DNA of 18,957 bases from Bacillota bacterium (GCA_029266295.1 JAQSXD010000018.1:1-18957), one strand, 5' to 3'. Positions 1-8,014 are shown, numbered from the stretch's first letter. The notes: generated by a model not told the origin, from the letters alone. Made by a program: numbers and translations.

Positions 1-1362
1 AGCCTTGCATCCGATTCCAATGGCTCCGCTTCTTCGCCTCAGAAGAAGGAGTTCAAAGTCATCGGTTATTACTGCGGAGAGCAGTTTGATGTACCGGTGG
101 AAAAATTGCAGTCTGAAAAATTAACCCACGTTATGTACGGGTTCTTGATTCCAAAAGCAGATGGAACCTTCAAGCCTTTTGAAGAGCCGGAGGAGCTGAC
201 GCGTCTCATTGAAAAATGCCACGGTACAGGAACAAAGGTGTATGTCTCAATAGGCGGCTATTTCGATAAAGACGGCTCCTATCTATTCCAAGTATTTGAA
301 CCCATTGGGGCAGACGAACATCTCAGGGAAACCTTTGTGGATAATATCGTCGCTACGGTTCAGCAGTACGGATTTGACGGCGTTGAAATGGATTGGGAGT
401 ATCCAAGGTATGCAACCAGTGCCGATTACGAAGCCACCATCCTGCTGTTATCGGAAAAGCTGAAACCTCTAGACAAGGGGCTGTCCACAGCCTTGCCAGG
501 AACCGGAAGCACCGATGGAAAAAATGTATGGGAGGCACTGGCAGCTGTGACTGATAAAACGCTCTCCTGTTTCGATTTCATCAGCCTGATGTGCTATGAT
601 TTGAAAACAGGCCCGAATCACAGCCCGGCCTGGTTTTCAAAAACAACCATAAACTACTGGAAGCAATTCCGTAACGTACCTCCGGAAAAACTTGTTTTGG
701 GAATGCCTCTCTACGCCAGACCCAGCTGGCAGCAATACCGCTTTCTGGTGGAAATGGACAAAGGAAATGCTTATAAGGATTACCTTGCCACCGAACCCCT
801 TGAATCGACCTACAACGGACTGAATACCCTTCGTGAAAAAACAATGATAGCTTATCGCGAGGCCGGTGGCGTGATGCTGTTTGATGTGAATGAAGATACT
901 TATGACGAAACCAGCGCGGTATCCATGATAGACAATACCCTTACCGCTATGGCTGGACTCAGTCAGAAGGAAATTAGCGAATATATCTGGGTGATCGCCG
1001 ACAACCAGCCAATCTCGTTCACCGCAAAGGATGGCAGGGGTGTTCCCTTTATCGATGAAAACGGCAGAACCCTTGTCCCCTTCCGAAAACTGCTGGAGAC
1101 TGTGGGCGCAACCATCAGCTATGATACCGATTCTGCGGGGAAGGTTGTCTCTGTTAATGCTGTTTTGCGTGAGAAAGAGCTCTCTTTGAACATCGGCAGA
1201 AATCAGTATTCTGTGAACGGAAACAATTTCACGATGGATACGGCGGCAATCGTGAAAGACGGAAGAACCTACATTCCTGTCCGCCCGGTTTTGGAAGCAT
1301 TCGGCTACAATGTCACCTATAGTGCGCTCGGAAAAACCGTCTATGCTTTGTCGGGGCAGTAG
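1..1362 (+). CDS. GH18-family glycosidase with C-terminal copper-amine-oxidase-N-like domain (5' partial)
   Basis: The reading frame is open from base 1, so the gene starts left of the window. The GTG at 97 is inside the first TIM-barrel strand (FKVIGYYCGEQ precedes it) and is not the start. A family 18 barrel is shown by KVYVSIGGY and by DGVEMDWEYP (bases 376-405), the DxxDxDxE-type active-site motif; the general acid Glu is at 397-399. The second Asp of the usual motif is Glu here. LMCYDLKTG and LVLGMPLYARP match later barrel strands. From about base 1000 to the stop there is a PF07833-like domain (FIDENGRTLVPFRKLLE; DGRTYIPVRPVLEAFGYNVTY), common on clostridial surface proteins. The S/G-rich stretch at the visible N-terminus looks like a linker after an unseen export signal. 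Likely role is hydrolysis of chitin, peptidoglycan or spore-cortex-like GlcNAc polymers outside the cell; the substrate cannot be told. It faces the next operon and is probably unrelated to it. Confidence 0.88.
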   Translation, partial: SLASDSNGSASSPQKKEFKVIGYYCGEQFDVPVEKLQSEKLTHVMYGFLIPKADGTFKPFEEPEELTRLIEKCHGTGTKVYVSIGGYFDKDGSYLFQVFEPIGADEHLRETFVDNIVATVQQYGFDGVEMDWEYPRYATSADYEATILLLSEKLKPLDKGLSTALPGTGSTDGKNVWEALAAVTDKTLSCFDFISLMCYDLKTGPNHSPAWFSKTTINYWKQFRNVPPEKLVLGMPLYARPSWQQYRFLVEMDKGNAYKDYLATEPLESTYNGLNTLREKTMIAYREAGGVMLFDVNEDTYDETSAVSMIDNTLTAMAGLSQKEISEYIWVIADNQPISFTAKDGRGVPFIDENGRTLVPFRKLLETVGATISYDTDSAGKVVSVNAVLREKELSLNIGRNQYSVNGNNFTMDTAAIVKDGRTYIPVRPVLEAFGYNVTYSALGKTVYALSGQ

Positions 1363-1396
1363 GCACAAACTTTGTACCGTAGAAAATATACGACAC

Positions 1397-1423
1397 GAAG
1401 AGGCTGCAGAAAAACAGCCCTTC
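1397..1423. terminator. Weak hairpin between convergent genes
   Basis: GAAGAGGCTG (1397-1406) pairs with CAGCCCTTC (1415-1423), with one bulged base and a loop of eight. It lies 34 nt after the GH18 stop and about 50 nt after the TauE-type stop on the other strand, the right place for a shared terminator. Neither side has a clean U-tract, so termination is uncertain. Confidence 0.35.
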
Positions 1424-1476
1424 TTGCTTAAGGAGAAAAGTTTGATTCTTGTTCTCTCTGAAGAACGGACGAGGTC

Positions 1477-2226
1477 TCAAATCACCTCGATCAGCGTCTT
1501 AATCACAATGCTTAGGCCACCCAGGATAAAGATTGAAATGACAATAAGCCGAACGGTTTCTTCTCCCAGCCTGCGATCCAGTCTGGATCCTGCGTAAAGT
1601 CCCGCCACAACGCCCGGAATTGCAGTCAGGGCCAGCAGGCAGATTTCCTTTGTAAAGATTCCGCCTGCAAAATATGTAATCATTCGGATCAGGTTATCCA
1701 GTGCGAATACAAAGCATAAATTACCTCTAAACTCATTTCGGTTGCTTGAAGTCCGCTCGATGTACGCGATGATGAACAGATTGATCCCGTAAAGCCCTGA
1801 TGTGACGCCGGAAAGAAAACACATGAACGCCATTCCGATTCCGCCGGATTTTGCCGCCTGATCCTTTTTTTTGAGCAGCATCTGTACACCGATCAAGATA
1901 ACAATAAGACCCAAGCTGATTTTCAGCAGCCATGAAGTGGCATATTTCAGCATCATCGTGCCTGGTATAATCCCCAGTACGAGAAATACCGCCACCGGAA
2001 TGATTTTTCTGAGCGCAAAATACTTGCGGTTTGACCATGCCATGTAGGCATTGATGGGTACACTGAGCAATAGATTTGCAGGAGATATTTGCTTGTTATC
2101 CAGAAACATGGAAAGCATTGGATTCAGGATCAGCGGATCACCGAACCCTGCAATCCCCTTAACAAAAAAACTTGCAAAATAGATTAAAAAAATCGCAATA
2201 AAATAAGTCGATTCGATATCGGTCAC
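1477..2226 (-). CDS. TauE/SafE-family membrane exporter
   Basis: This 249-aa, very hydrophobic protein has about eight membrane segments. It shows the family's N-terminal FVKGIAGFGDPLI loop and the second-repeat SGVTSGLYGINLF, the two internally related halves typical of TauE/SafE (PF01925). The family exports small organic anions, including sulfite, sulfoacetate and the C3 sulfonates of sulfoglycolysis; some members are proposed to move other carboxylates. It is the last gene of the operon. Its GTG start follows the aldo/keto reductase stop by nine bases and the stop lies in the same frame. The AAGGGAG ribosome site almost touches the GTG, so translation is probably coupled to the gene before. 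From context I infer that it exports an end product of the pathway, such as a 3-carbon acid; a sulfonate is an alternative. The substrate is not visible in the sequence. Confidence 0.85.
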   Translation of the reverse strand: MTDIESTYFIAIFLIYFASFFVKGIAGFGDPLILNPMLSMFLDNKQISPANLLLSVPINAYMAWSNRKYFALRKIIPVAVFLVLGIIPGTMMLKYATSWLLKISLGLIVILIGVQMLLKKKDQAAKSGGIGMAFMCFLSGVTSGLYGINLFIIAYIERTSSNRNEFRGNLCFVFALDNLIRMITYFAGGIFTKEICLLALTAIPGVVAGLYAGSRLDRRLGEETVRLIVISIFILGGLSIVIKTLIEVI

Positions 2227-2235
2227 TCCCTTTAT

Positions 2236-3078
2236 TTAATAATCCAAATTGTCAGGATCAAACCCTGAATGGCCGCAGTCTGTAATGAGATTGATCCGTG
2301 CAGAATCCTCCGGAGAAATTTCAAAATCAAACACTGCAAGGTTCTCTTTCATTCTGCCGGGGGTCACTGACTTGGGCAGAGGGACGATGCCCTTCTGAAT
2401 GATCCACCGCAGCGTGATTTGAGCGACCGACTTTTGATATCGGTCAGCCAGTGCAAGCAGCTCAGGATTCTTAAAAATCCCTCCATTTGATAAAGGAGCC
2501 CACGCTTCCACCAGCATGCCTTGTTCCTTGCTGAACCGGATGGCATCCTCCTGGAGAAACCCGGGATGAAACTCAATCTGATTCACCATGGGCTTAATTT
2601 TGGCATGCTTCATCAGAGGCTCCAAATGATGCCGCAGAAAATTGCTGACACCGATAGCCCTGATCTTTCCTGCTTCATAAAGTTCTTCAAATGCTTTCCA
2701 GGTCTCTGCGTTGGATTCCTGCCAGTGGTCGCGGGACGCTTTGGCAATAGGCCAGTGAATCAGATAAAGATCAAGGTATTCCAGCTGAAGCTCCTCCATG
2801 GTTTTTTGAAATGCCCGGTGGGTGGCTTCATATCCCTTCTCATCGTTCCATAGCTTGCTGGTAATAAAGAGTTCCTCCCTTGCGATTCCCGAATTTTTGA
2901 TTGCGGTACCGACGCTTGCTTCATTCCGATAGGCTGCCGCTCCGTCAATACTCCTGTATCCGGCTTTGATCGCTTCCGCCACAGACTGCTCGGTCTCCGC
3001 TCCCGGGGGCGTCCGATAGGTACCAAAACCGATCGCGGGGATGTTCACACCATTTTTCAAAGTACAATATAGACTCAT
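2236..3078 (-). CDS. Aldo/keto reductase (AKR, 2,5-diketogluconate-reductase-like)
   Basis: This 280-aa protein is a full-length single-domain NAD(P)H-dependent (beta/alpha)8 reductase. The catalytic tetrad is visible: Asp45 and Tyr50 in GYRSIDGAAAYRNE, Lys75 in ITSKLWND and His108 in DLYLIHWP. The C-terminal LPKSVTPGRMKEN matches the cofactor phosphate/adenine-binding segment. The usual Thr after Asp45 (DTA) is Gly here. ATG follows AAGGAGG at a normal distance, 43 nt after the iolB-like stop. Members reduce aldehydes or ketones of sugars and sugar acids, so the substrate cannot be read from sequence. Between an IolB-type isomerase and an exporter, I infer that it reduces the aldehyde released by the aldolase step (for instance malonate semialdehyde to 3-hydroxypropionate) and so reoxidises NADH made by the upstream dehydrogenase. 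Reduction of an imported keto-sugar is an alternative. Confidence 0.88.
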   Translation of the reverse strand: MSLYCTLKNGVNIPAIGFGTYRTPPGAETEQSVAEAIKAGYRSIDGAAAYRNEASVGTAIKNSGIAREELFITSKLWNDEKGYEATHRAFQKTMEELQLEYLDLYLIHWPIAKASRDHWQESNAETWKAFEELYEAGKIRAIGVSNFLRHHLEPLMKHAKIKPMVNQIEFHPGFLQEDAIRFSKEQGMLVEAWAPLSNGGIFKNPELLALADRYQKSVAQITLRWIIQKGIVPLPKSVTPGRMKENLAVFDFEISPEDSARINLITDCGHSGFDPDNLDY

Positions 3079-3121
3079 TCTTAACCTCCTTTATATCAGC
3101 CAAGGTCCATTGACCCGGTTA

Positions 3122-3910
3122 TTATTGATTCGGCCAGATCTTTGCGTCCTTTTCAAGAAGCCAATTGAATCTGGGATCGTTGTCTCTGGATACCCATGGA
3201 TTATTCTCAAGATGACGGATCATCCAGGTATAGTACATTGCAAAGCCGGGTGCTGAAGCCTGCGGATGAGTCGGTCCTCCGGGAATGAAGAACGCGCTGT
3301 TATCCATAATTTTGAAGGCTTGATCTCCAAGAAACGCTGCACCAAAGCCCTCAGGTCTGTTAAAGCGATAGTAATAGACCTCGGGCTGATCATGTCCGTG
3401 TGGAATATAGCTTGACCATCTGCCGGGGTAGTTGATCAATTCTCCCAGAACCATGTTGGAATAGGGTGCGTTGCTGTAGTTAAAGACGTCTCTTACTGCT
3501 CTGCGGGCAGTGTTTTCCCAAACACCATCTCCAAAGAATCCGGTTCCGATCTCCTCCTGGGTATAAAGCTTTGAAGGAAAGCTCTTTTCATTTGTGGTCT
3601 TCTGAATCAAAATCTCGACGTTATCCTTTGCCGTTACAGTCATCTCTACTTGCTTGGCTACGTGAAGGACAACCGGGTTTTCATCAAAGACAGAACGTCT
3701 CACAGCATCTGCACTGTTGCCTTCCCAGTTTAGTGTGATTTCACCGTCTAAAAGTAAAACGGCGGTTTCCTTTTCCGATTCCACAAGGTTCAAGGTTTCT
3801 CCTGCTGCCATCTTCTGAATTCCGATATCCATCAGCATGTCAGCATGGTTATCTTCCATGTTGCATATTTCATTGTATCCTTTTTTCATATCACCATAAA
3901 CGGTTACCAT
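3122..3910 (-). CDS. iolB: IolB-type 5-deoxy-glucuronate isomerase (KduI/IolB family)
   Basis: This 262-aa double-cupin protein is close to the usual IolB length of about 270. The metal ligands are visible: His171, His173 and Glu177 in PHGHDQPEVYYYRF and His215 in GGPTHPQ. PEGFG and APGFAMYYTWM also match IolB. The frame extends 18 codons further upstream, but I chose the ATG at 3910 because GGGAG lies eight bases ahead of it and the earlier ATG has no ribosome site. IolB converts 5-deoxy-D-glucuronate to 2-deoxy-5-keto-D-gluconate in myo-inositol breakdown, in the cytoplasm. KduI, acting on a related uronate, is the nearest alternative; length and motifs favour IolB. It lies between the transaldolase-family gene and the aldo/keto reductase. 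The kinase (IolC) and aldolase (IolJ) that normally follow are absent from the window. Confidence 0.85.
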   Translation of the reverse strand: MVTVYGDMKKGYNEICNMEDNHADMLMDIGIQKMAAGETLNLVESEKETAVLLLDGEITLNWEGNSADAVRRSVFDENPVVLHVAKQVEMTVTAKDNVEILIQKTTNEKSFPSKLYTQEEIGTGFFGDGVWENTARRAVRDVFNYSNAPYSNMVLGELINYPGRWSSYIPHGHDQPEVYYYRFNRPEGFGAAFLGDQAFKIMDNSAFFIPGGPTHPQASAPGFAMYYTWMIRHLENNPWVSRDNDPRFNWLLEKDAKIWPNQ

Positions 3911-4024
3911 AGTAGTTCTCCCTTCAGTGGATTTACTCCTGCCCTGCCGGCAGTTCTCAATCATAAAATGCGAGTCCCCCGATAAATACAGGTCATTTTT
4001 TCTTCATTCTCAATAACCTGACTT

Positions 4025-4052
4025 CAGGCAGGAGAATCTTCTCTCCTGCCTG
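4025..4052 (-). other. Intercistronic hairpin between the transaldolase-family gene and iolB
   Basis: A perfect 11-bp inverted repeat, CAGGCAGGAGA (4025-4035) and TCTCCTGCCTG (4042-4052), has a six-base loop. It lies 45 nt after the transaldolase-family stop and about 115 nt before the iolB start. No U-tract follows on the minus strand, so it looks more like an mRNA processing or 3'-protecting structure, or a leaky terminator, than a full stop. Confidence 0.6.
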
Positions 4053-4097
4053 CTCCTTTAAAAGCCCACTCATTTTCTGTCCTGTGATTCGTATTGA

Positions 4098-5147
4098 TTA
4101 GTATTTGATCATAAAGGCTCTGATGACTTTAACCAGATCGTCGTATCCGCCTGCAAACTGGGTCAGTGTCTTAACAACCGGTCCGAAGGTATCGAAGTCT
4201 TCTATACGCATCTCATCATAAGCCTTAATGAAGTCAGGAAGCTTTCTCAGTTCCTTGATATAGTAAGGATCTACTTCCTTGTCCATACGAGCTTCAATCT
4301 CAAAATCAGAACCGTTGAACGGAACCTGATTCTTGTAAGGAATCGTCATGAGCATATCGCCGCCAATGAACTCCAGCCACTGAAGCGGTGTTCTGTAAGC
4401 TGCGGACAGCATCTTTGTCTTGTAGCCTCTTTCGTTATAGACCTTGTATGCTTTCTTTACACAAGCAATTCCTGCATAGAAGAATGCACATGGATCAACA
4501 CAGATATCTTTTTTCTCTGCAACTTCTCTCAGCCAGTCGTCAAGACGACCAACCATGATGGTGCAAACAGGGTTGATCTCGGAATTATCAAGACCCTCCG
4601 CTTCTCTTCTTTTCAGTCCTCTCTCTACAGCTTCGCCTACAGCGATGGCCTGTGTTGCGGAGAAGGATACGGTTGCATTGATACTGACTCCCTGATACGT
4701 CATTTCTTCAAACGCTTTGATTCCGGCAGCAGTAGTCGGAGCCTTTACCTGCATATTCGGAGCAAGTGTGTTGAAGTAAACAGCCTGCTCTACAAGCTTT
4801 TCTGCATTGTTGAAATACTTTGTATTCGTCTGAATAGAAAGTCTTCCGGTTCCTGTTTTGGAGTCGAACAAAGGCTCAAGCAGCTTCGCGCCGTCCACTG
4901 CCATTTTCTCGATCACGATCCAGGCAATTTCATCCTCAGATTTGGTCGGGTTGTCTTTGACCAGCTGCGCGATGGTTTCACGGTAGCTGTCCAGTTCTTT
5001 TTCCAGTACGCCCTTTACGATGACCGGGTTGGTCGTAGCGCCTACCGCGCCCCTCTCGATGGCATAGGTCAATTCCTTGATGGAACAGGAATCATTCCAA
5101 TATTTTGTCATGGGGAACTTCTTTGTCATTTCCAGCAATTTATCCAT
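4098..5147 (-). CDS. Atypical transaldolase-family protein
   Basis: This 349-aa protein carries the class I transaldolase core: Asp19 (WNDSCS), ATTNPVIV (37-44), GRLSIQTN (101-108), the Schiff-base lysine candidate Lys135 in QVKAPTTAAGIKAFEE, NATVSFSATQA (Thr159) and MVGRLDDW (Arg201), then SAAYRT (Arg252). By my by-eye alignment to E. coli TalB, catalytic Glu96 is Gln106 here (fructose-6-phosphate aldolase also has Gln), Phe178 is Met198, Ser176 is Thr196 and phosphate-binding Ser226 is Ala250. The Arg equivalents of 181 and 228 remain. It is longer than the roughly 220-aa aldolase-type members. The ATG is preceded by TAGGAGG. It follows the ABC genes and precedes iolB. I infer a dihydroxyacetone-unit transfer or cleavage acting on a ketose-like acid of this pathway rather than housekeeping pentose-phosphate work. 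The substrate is unproven. Confidence 0.85.
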   Translation of the reverse strand: MDKLLEMTKKFPMTKYWNDSCSIKELTYAIERGAVGATTNPVIVKGVLEKELDSYRETIAQLVKDNPTKSEDEIAWIVIEKMAVDGAKLLEPLFDSKTGTGRLSIQTNTKYFNNAEKLVEQAVYFNTLAPNMQVKAPTTAAGIKAFEEMTYQGVSINATVSFSATQAIAVGEAVERGLKRREAEGLDNSEINPVCTIMVGRLDDWLREVAEKKDICVDPCAFFYAGIACVKKAYKVYNERGYKTKMLSAAYRTPLQWLEFIGGDMLMTIPYKNQVPFNGSDFEIEARMDKEVDPYYIKELRKLPDFIKAYDEMRIEDFDTFGPVVKTLTQFAGGYDDLVKVIRAFMIKY

Positions 5148-5384
5148 TATTGTGACCTCCTAACGTCATTCATCTAGTATTGCTTCGCTTTCTTGTACGG
5201 AATTTCATTTTTCAATAGATGCAGAGAGAGGCTGCGGCAATTCCTTGCATCACAGCCTTTACCTCTCTAAGGATTATCAATCATTCGTGGCCACTCTAAT
5301 TGAGGAAGAACAGCGGCCGCTGAAGAATGAACCTGTTATGAAAGCGGCCGAAAAAACCTCCTGCACGCGTGTTTTGCTGTTTTT
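5148..5384. other. 237-nt intergenic region with inverted repeats
   Basis: No gene is seen here. It separates the permease stop from the transaldolase-family start. CGGCCGCT (5314-5321) and AGCGGCCG (5343-5350) form an 8-bp inverted repeat; the first arm is also part of a 10-bp palindrome, AGCGGCCGCT (5312-5321). A second, bulged repeat joins AGAGAGGCTG near 5226 with CAGCC and CTCTCT near 5252-5268. T6 (minus strand, 5351-5356) precedes rather than follows the GC-rich stem, so it is not a normal minus-strand terminator. A ribosome-site-like AGGAGG at about 5357-5362 (minus) has no start codon after it. A separate promoter or processing site for the downstream genes is possible, but I see no strong promoter. 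Confidence 0.45.
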
Positions 5385-6407
5385 CTATTTTTTCTTTGCA
5401 TTCTTTCTCATATCAAAGATAACAGCAACGATAATAATGCAGCCTTCAACGATTTGCTGCCAGTATGCGTCAATCCCAATCAGCGTCATGCCGTTTCTGA
5501 GAACACCGAGAACCAAAGCTCCGATTACTGCGCCCCAGATCGTTCCAATCCCGCCGTAATGGCTGGTTCCGCCGATGGTTGTTGCTGCAATTGCAGTCAG
5601 TTCATATCCTACCGCAGCACCGGGATGCACACTGCCTACCCGTCCGGCAAACACGATTGCAGCTACGGCTGCACACAATCCACAGAAGCTGTAGATGAAT
5701 ACAAGATTTTTCTTAACATTGACGCCGGAAATTTCAGCAGCTTTGATGTTGCCACCAATGGCGTAGACATTTTTTCCAAAGCTCGTATATCCCAATAAAA
5801 CCCAGGTGATGGTAATCATAATCACGTATACGATGACCGGTATGGGAATTACACCAATTTTACTTCCGAAGAACAATACGCCTTCGGTAAAGTTGCTGAC
5901 CGGTTTTCCGCCGGTATAAATCAGTGCGGCGCCTCGTGCAATGGTGTACATACCCAGGGTGGCGATAAAGGCCGGGATCCCTGTAAATGCAATTAATCCC
6001 CCATTGATGGCTCCAAGGAGCATACCGACCGCCAAAGCAACAAGAACAGGTACGATTGCAGGCAGATCCGAAATGCCTGGATAATACAGGCTTGCCGCGG
6101 TGCTTGCCTGAGCAAAGCTTGCCATGATTACACCGGAGAAGGCAAGCATAGAACCCACGGAGAGGTCAATCCCCTTCGAGGTGATGACCAGAGTCATCCC
6201 CAGAGCCATAATTCCATAAATGGAGCTTTGGGTCATTACATTAAAAAGATTGGTCGGTGAAAGAAATTTTGGCTGCACCAGTGTAATTACAATAATTAAG
6301 AACAAAAGTACCAGGATAATCCCGTATTTTTGCAAAAGTGCCTTTGCGGTACCGCTTTGCATTGGGTTACCCGACTTTTTTACAACGTTATTTGATTCAG
6401 ACGTCAT
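5385..6407 (-). CDS. Sugar ABC transporter permease (RbsC type)
   Basis: This 340-aa integral membrane protein of the BPD_transp_2 family has eight or more hydrophobic segments, beginning near residue 30. Typical RbsC-like blocks are IMALGMTLVITSKGIDLSVG (an EAA-like region), TGIPAFIATLGMYTIARG and AIAATTIGGTSHYGGIGT. The ATG at 6407 follows AAGGAGG and lies 25 nt after the ATPase stop. It forms the membrane channel for an imported monosaccharide-like or cyclitol substrate, together with the ATPase at 6433-7950 and the lipoprotein at 9111-10079. Only one permease gene is present, so it probably works as a homodimer as in the ribose system. Confidence 0.93.
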   Translation of the reverse strand: MTSESNNVVKKSGNPMQSGTAKALLQKYGIILVLLFLIIVITLVQPKFLSPTNLFNVMTQSSIYGIMALGMTLVITSKGIDLSVGSMLAFSGVIMASFAQASTAASLYYPGISDLPAIVPVLVALAVGMLLGAINGGLIAFTGIPAFIATLGMYTIARGAALIYTGGKPVSNFTEGVLFFGSKIGVIPIPVIVYVIMITITWVLLGYTSFGKNVYAIGGNIKAAEISGVNVKKNLVFIYSFCGLCAAVAAIVFAGRVGSVHPGAAVGYELTAIAATTIGGTSHYGGIGTIWGAVIGALVLGVLRNGMTLIGIDAYWQQIVEGCIIIVAVIFDMRKNAKKK

Positions 6408-6432
6408 TGGCTGATCCCTCCTTCAATGATGT

Positions 6433-7950
6433 TTATGCCAGATGTCCGGCCGTCTGGCCGGTGGCATATTTCATGATTTCTTCCTGCGTTAATTCACTGT
6501 TGTTTTCAACAATACCCGTAACTTTGCCTTCATGCATGATTACGATACGATCGCTCATTCCCATTACCTCAGGTAATTCCGAGGAAACCATAACGATGGA
6601 TTTTCCCTGTCCTGCCAGACGGGAAATCAGTCTATGTATTTCTGCTTTCGCACCGACATCGATACCTCTTGTGGGCTCATCCAGGAAAAGAATCTCGGGA
6701 TCGGTCAGGAGCCATCTTGCCACAAGCACCTTTTGCTGGTTTCCGCCGCTGAGATTTTCTATTTTCTGATAGATGCTCGGTGTTTTTATGCTGATTGCGC
6801 TTACAAACTCATTGGTATCCGCAATCGCATCCTTGTGGCTCAAAAGTCCGTTCTTTTTCATATACTTGCCTAAGTTTGCAATAATAACATTTTGCAGGAT
6901 GGTGAGCATCGGAAAGATTCCTGTGGCACGCCGGTCCTCTGTCAACAGAGCCATCTTGTTTGTCTTTGCGTCTCTTGGCGTTTTAATGTCCACTTCTTTT
7001 CCATCGATCAGAATCTGCCCTCCGGTCTTTCCTCTGATTCCGAAGAGGGTTTCGATCACCTCTGTTCTTCCTGCACCTACCAGCCCGGCAATCCCTAAAA
7101 TTTCTCCCTTGCGCACATCGAAGGATACGTCTTTAAACTTTCTGCCGTAGCAAAGGTTTTTAACCGACATCTTTACTTCCCCGATTTCGCATACTTCCTT
7201 CGGGAACATCTCATCCACTTCACGGCCGACCATCATTTTGATCAGCTGAGAGATATCAATATCTTTGGTATCGCCTCTTCCAATGAATTCTCCATCGCGA
7301 TAAACCGTAATTCTGTCTGTGATCGCGTAAATCTCGTCCAATTTATGTGAAATATAAATGATCGATTTTCCATTTTCTTTAAGCCTTCTCATGATTGTAA
7401 ACAGCTGTTCTATTTCCTTATTGGTCAGTGCGGAGGTCGGCTCATCCATAATAATGAGTTTTGCCTTGTATGATAACGCTTTCGCTATTTCGATCATCTG
7501 CATCTGTGCAACGGTTAAGTTTACCATCAGGGTCTTCGGGTCTTCGTTAAAATCAATTTCTGCCAGAACTTCTTTGGTCATATCATACATTTTTTTATGG
7601 TCGATGATCCCCAGCTTATTCTTGGGCTCTCTTCCAAGCCAAATATTTTCCATGATGGAACGGTGCTCTACAGGACTTAACTCCTGATGAATCATCGCAA
7701 TACCCAACTTCAGTGCTTCCGCCGTATTGTAATTTTCAATCAGGCTTCCTTCAAAGTAGATCTGACCGGATGTAGGCGGATGAATCCCGATCAGACATTT
7801 CATGAGGGTGGATTTTCCTGCTCCGTTTTCTCCCATCAAAGCATGAATTTCACCGTATTTGACCGTGAGCTCCACACCTTTGAGTGCTTTTACACCGGGA
7901 AAAGTCTTCACTATGTCCTTCATGACCAGGATGTCTTTTTCCATTTCCAT
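6433..7950 (-). CDS. Sugar ABC transporter ATP-binding protein (RbsA/MglA type, two ATPase domains)
   Basis: This 505-aa protein has two fused nucleotide-binding domains, as in RbsA and MglA. The first has Walker A GENGAGKST (residues 40-48), a degenerate signature LTVAQMQMIEIAKAL and Walker B LIIMDEPTSAL. The second has the usual degenerate Walker A GLVGAGRTEV, an intact signature LSGGNQQK and Walker B ILFLDEPTRGID. This one-good, one-degenerate pattern is normal for the family. The ATG at 7950 follows AAGAGGTG. It energises import through the permease at 5385-6407. Substrates of this subfamily include ribose, galactose, xylose and inositols, so context must decide; the neighbouring iol-like genes favour a cyclitol or a related sugar. 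Confidence 0.95.
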   Translation of the reverse strand: MEMEKDILVMKDIVKTFPGVKALKGVELTVKYGEIHALMGENGAGKSTLMKCLIGIHPPTSGQIYFEGSLIENYNTAEALKLGIAMIHQELSPVEHRSIMENIWLGREPKNKLGIIDHKKMYDMTKEVLAEIDFNEDPKTLMVNLTVAQMQMIEIAKALSYKAKLIIMDEPTSALTNKEIEQLFTIMRRLKENGKSIIYISHKLDEIYAITDRITVYRDGEFIGRGDTKDIDISQLIKMMVGREVDEMFPKEVCEIGEVKMSVKNLCYGRKFKDVSFDVRKGEILGIAGLVGAGRTEVIETLFGIRGKTGGQILIDGKEVDIKTPRDAKTNKMALLTEDRRATGIFPMLTILQNVIIANLGKYMKKNGLLSHKDAIADTNEFVSAISIKTPSIYQKIENLSGGNQQKVLVARWLLTDPEILFLDEPTRGIDVGAKAEIHRLISRLAGQGKSIVMVSSELPEVMGMSDRIVIMHEGKVTGIVENNSELTQEEIMKYATGQTAGHLA

Positions 7951-7973
7951 TGCTTCACCTCTTAATTAAATTG

Positions 7974-7998
7974 TGGGAGAAGGAAAGCCCCTCTCCCA
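7974..7998 (-). other. Intercistronic hairpin between iolH and the ATPase gene
   Basis: TGGGAGA (7974-7980) and TCTCCCA (7992-7998) form a 7-bp perfect stem that can be extended by GG/CC pairs with a bulge. It lies 16 nt after the iolH stop and about 24 nt before the ATPase start. No U-tract is present, so it is probably a stabilising or processing element. Confidence 0.5.
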
Positions 7999-8014
7999 TC
8001 TGCCAGAACTGTTC

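Noticed and set aside
97..99. GTG at 97 as the start of the GH18 gene
   Set aside because: The frame is open to base 1 and the residues before it form the first barrel strand, so the gene is truncated by the window edge.
637..1368. Long minus-strand open frame opposite the GH18 gene (243 codons)
   Set aside because: It runs antisense to a gene with clear GH18 motifs, has no ribosome site and its translation shows no recognisable domain.
1477..5147. Reading the locus as a known sulfoquinovose transaldolase operon
   Set aside because: 
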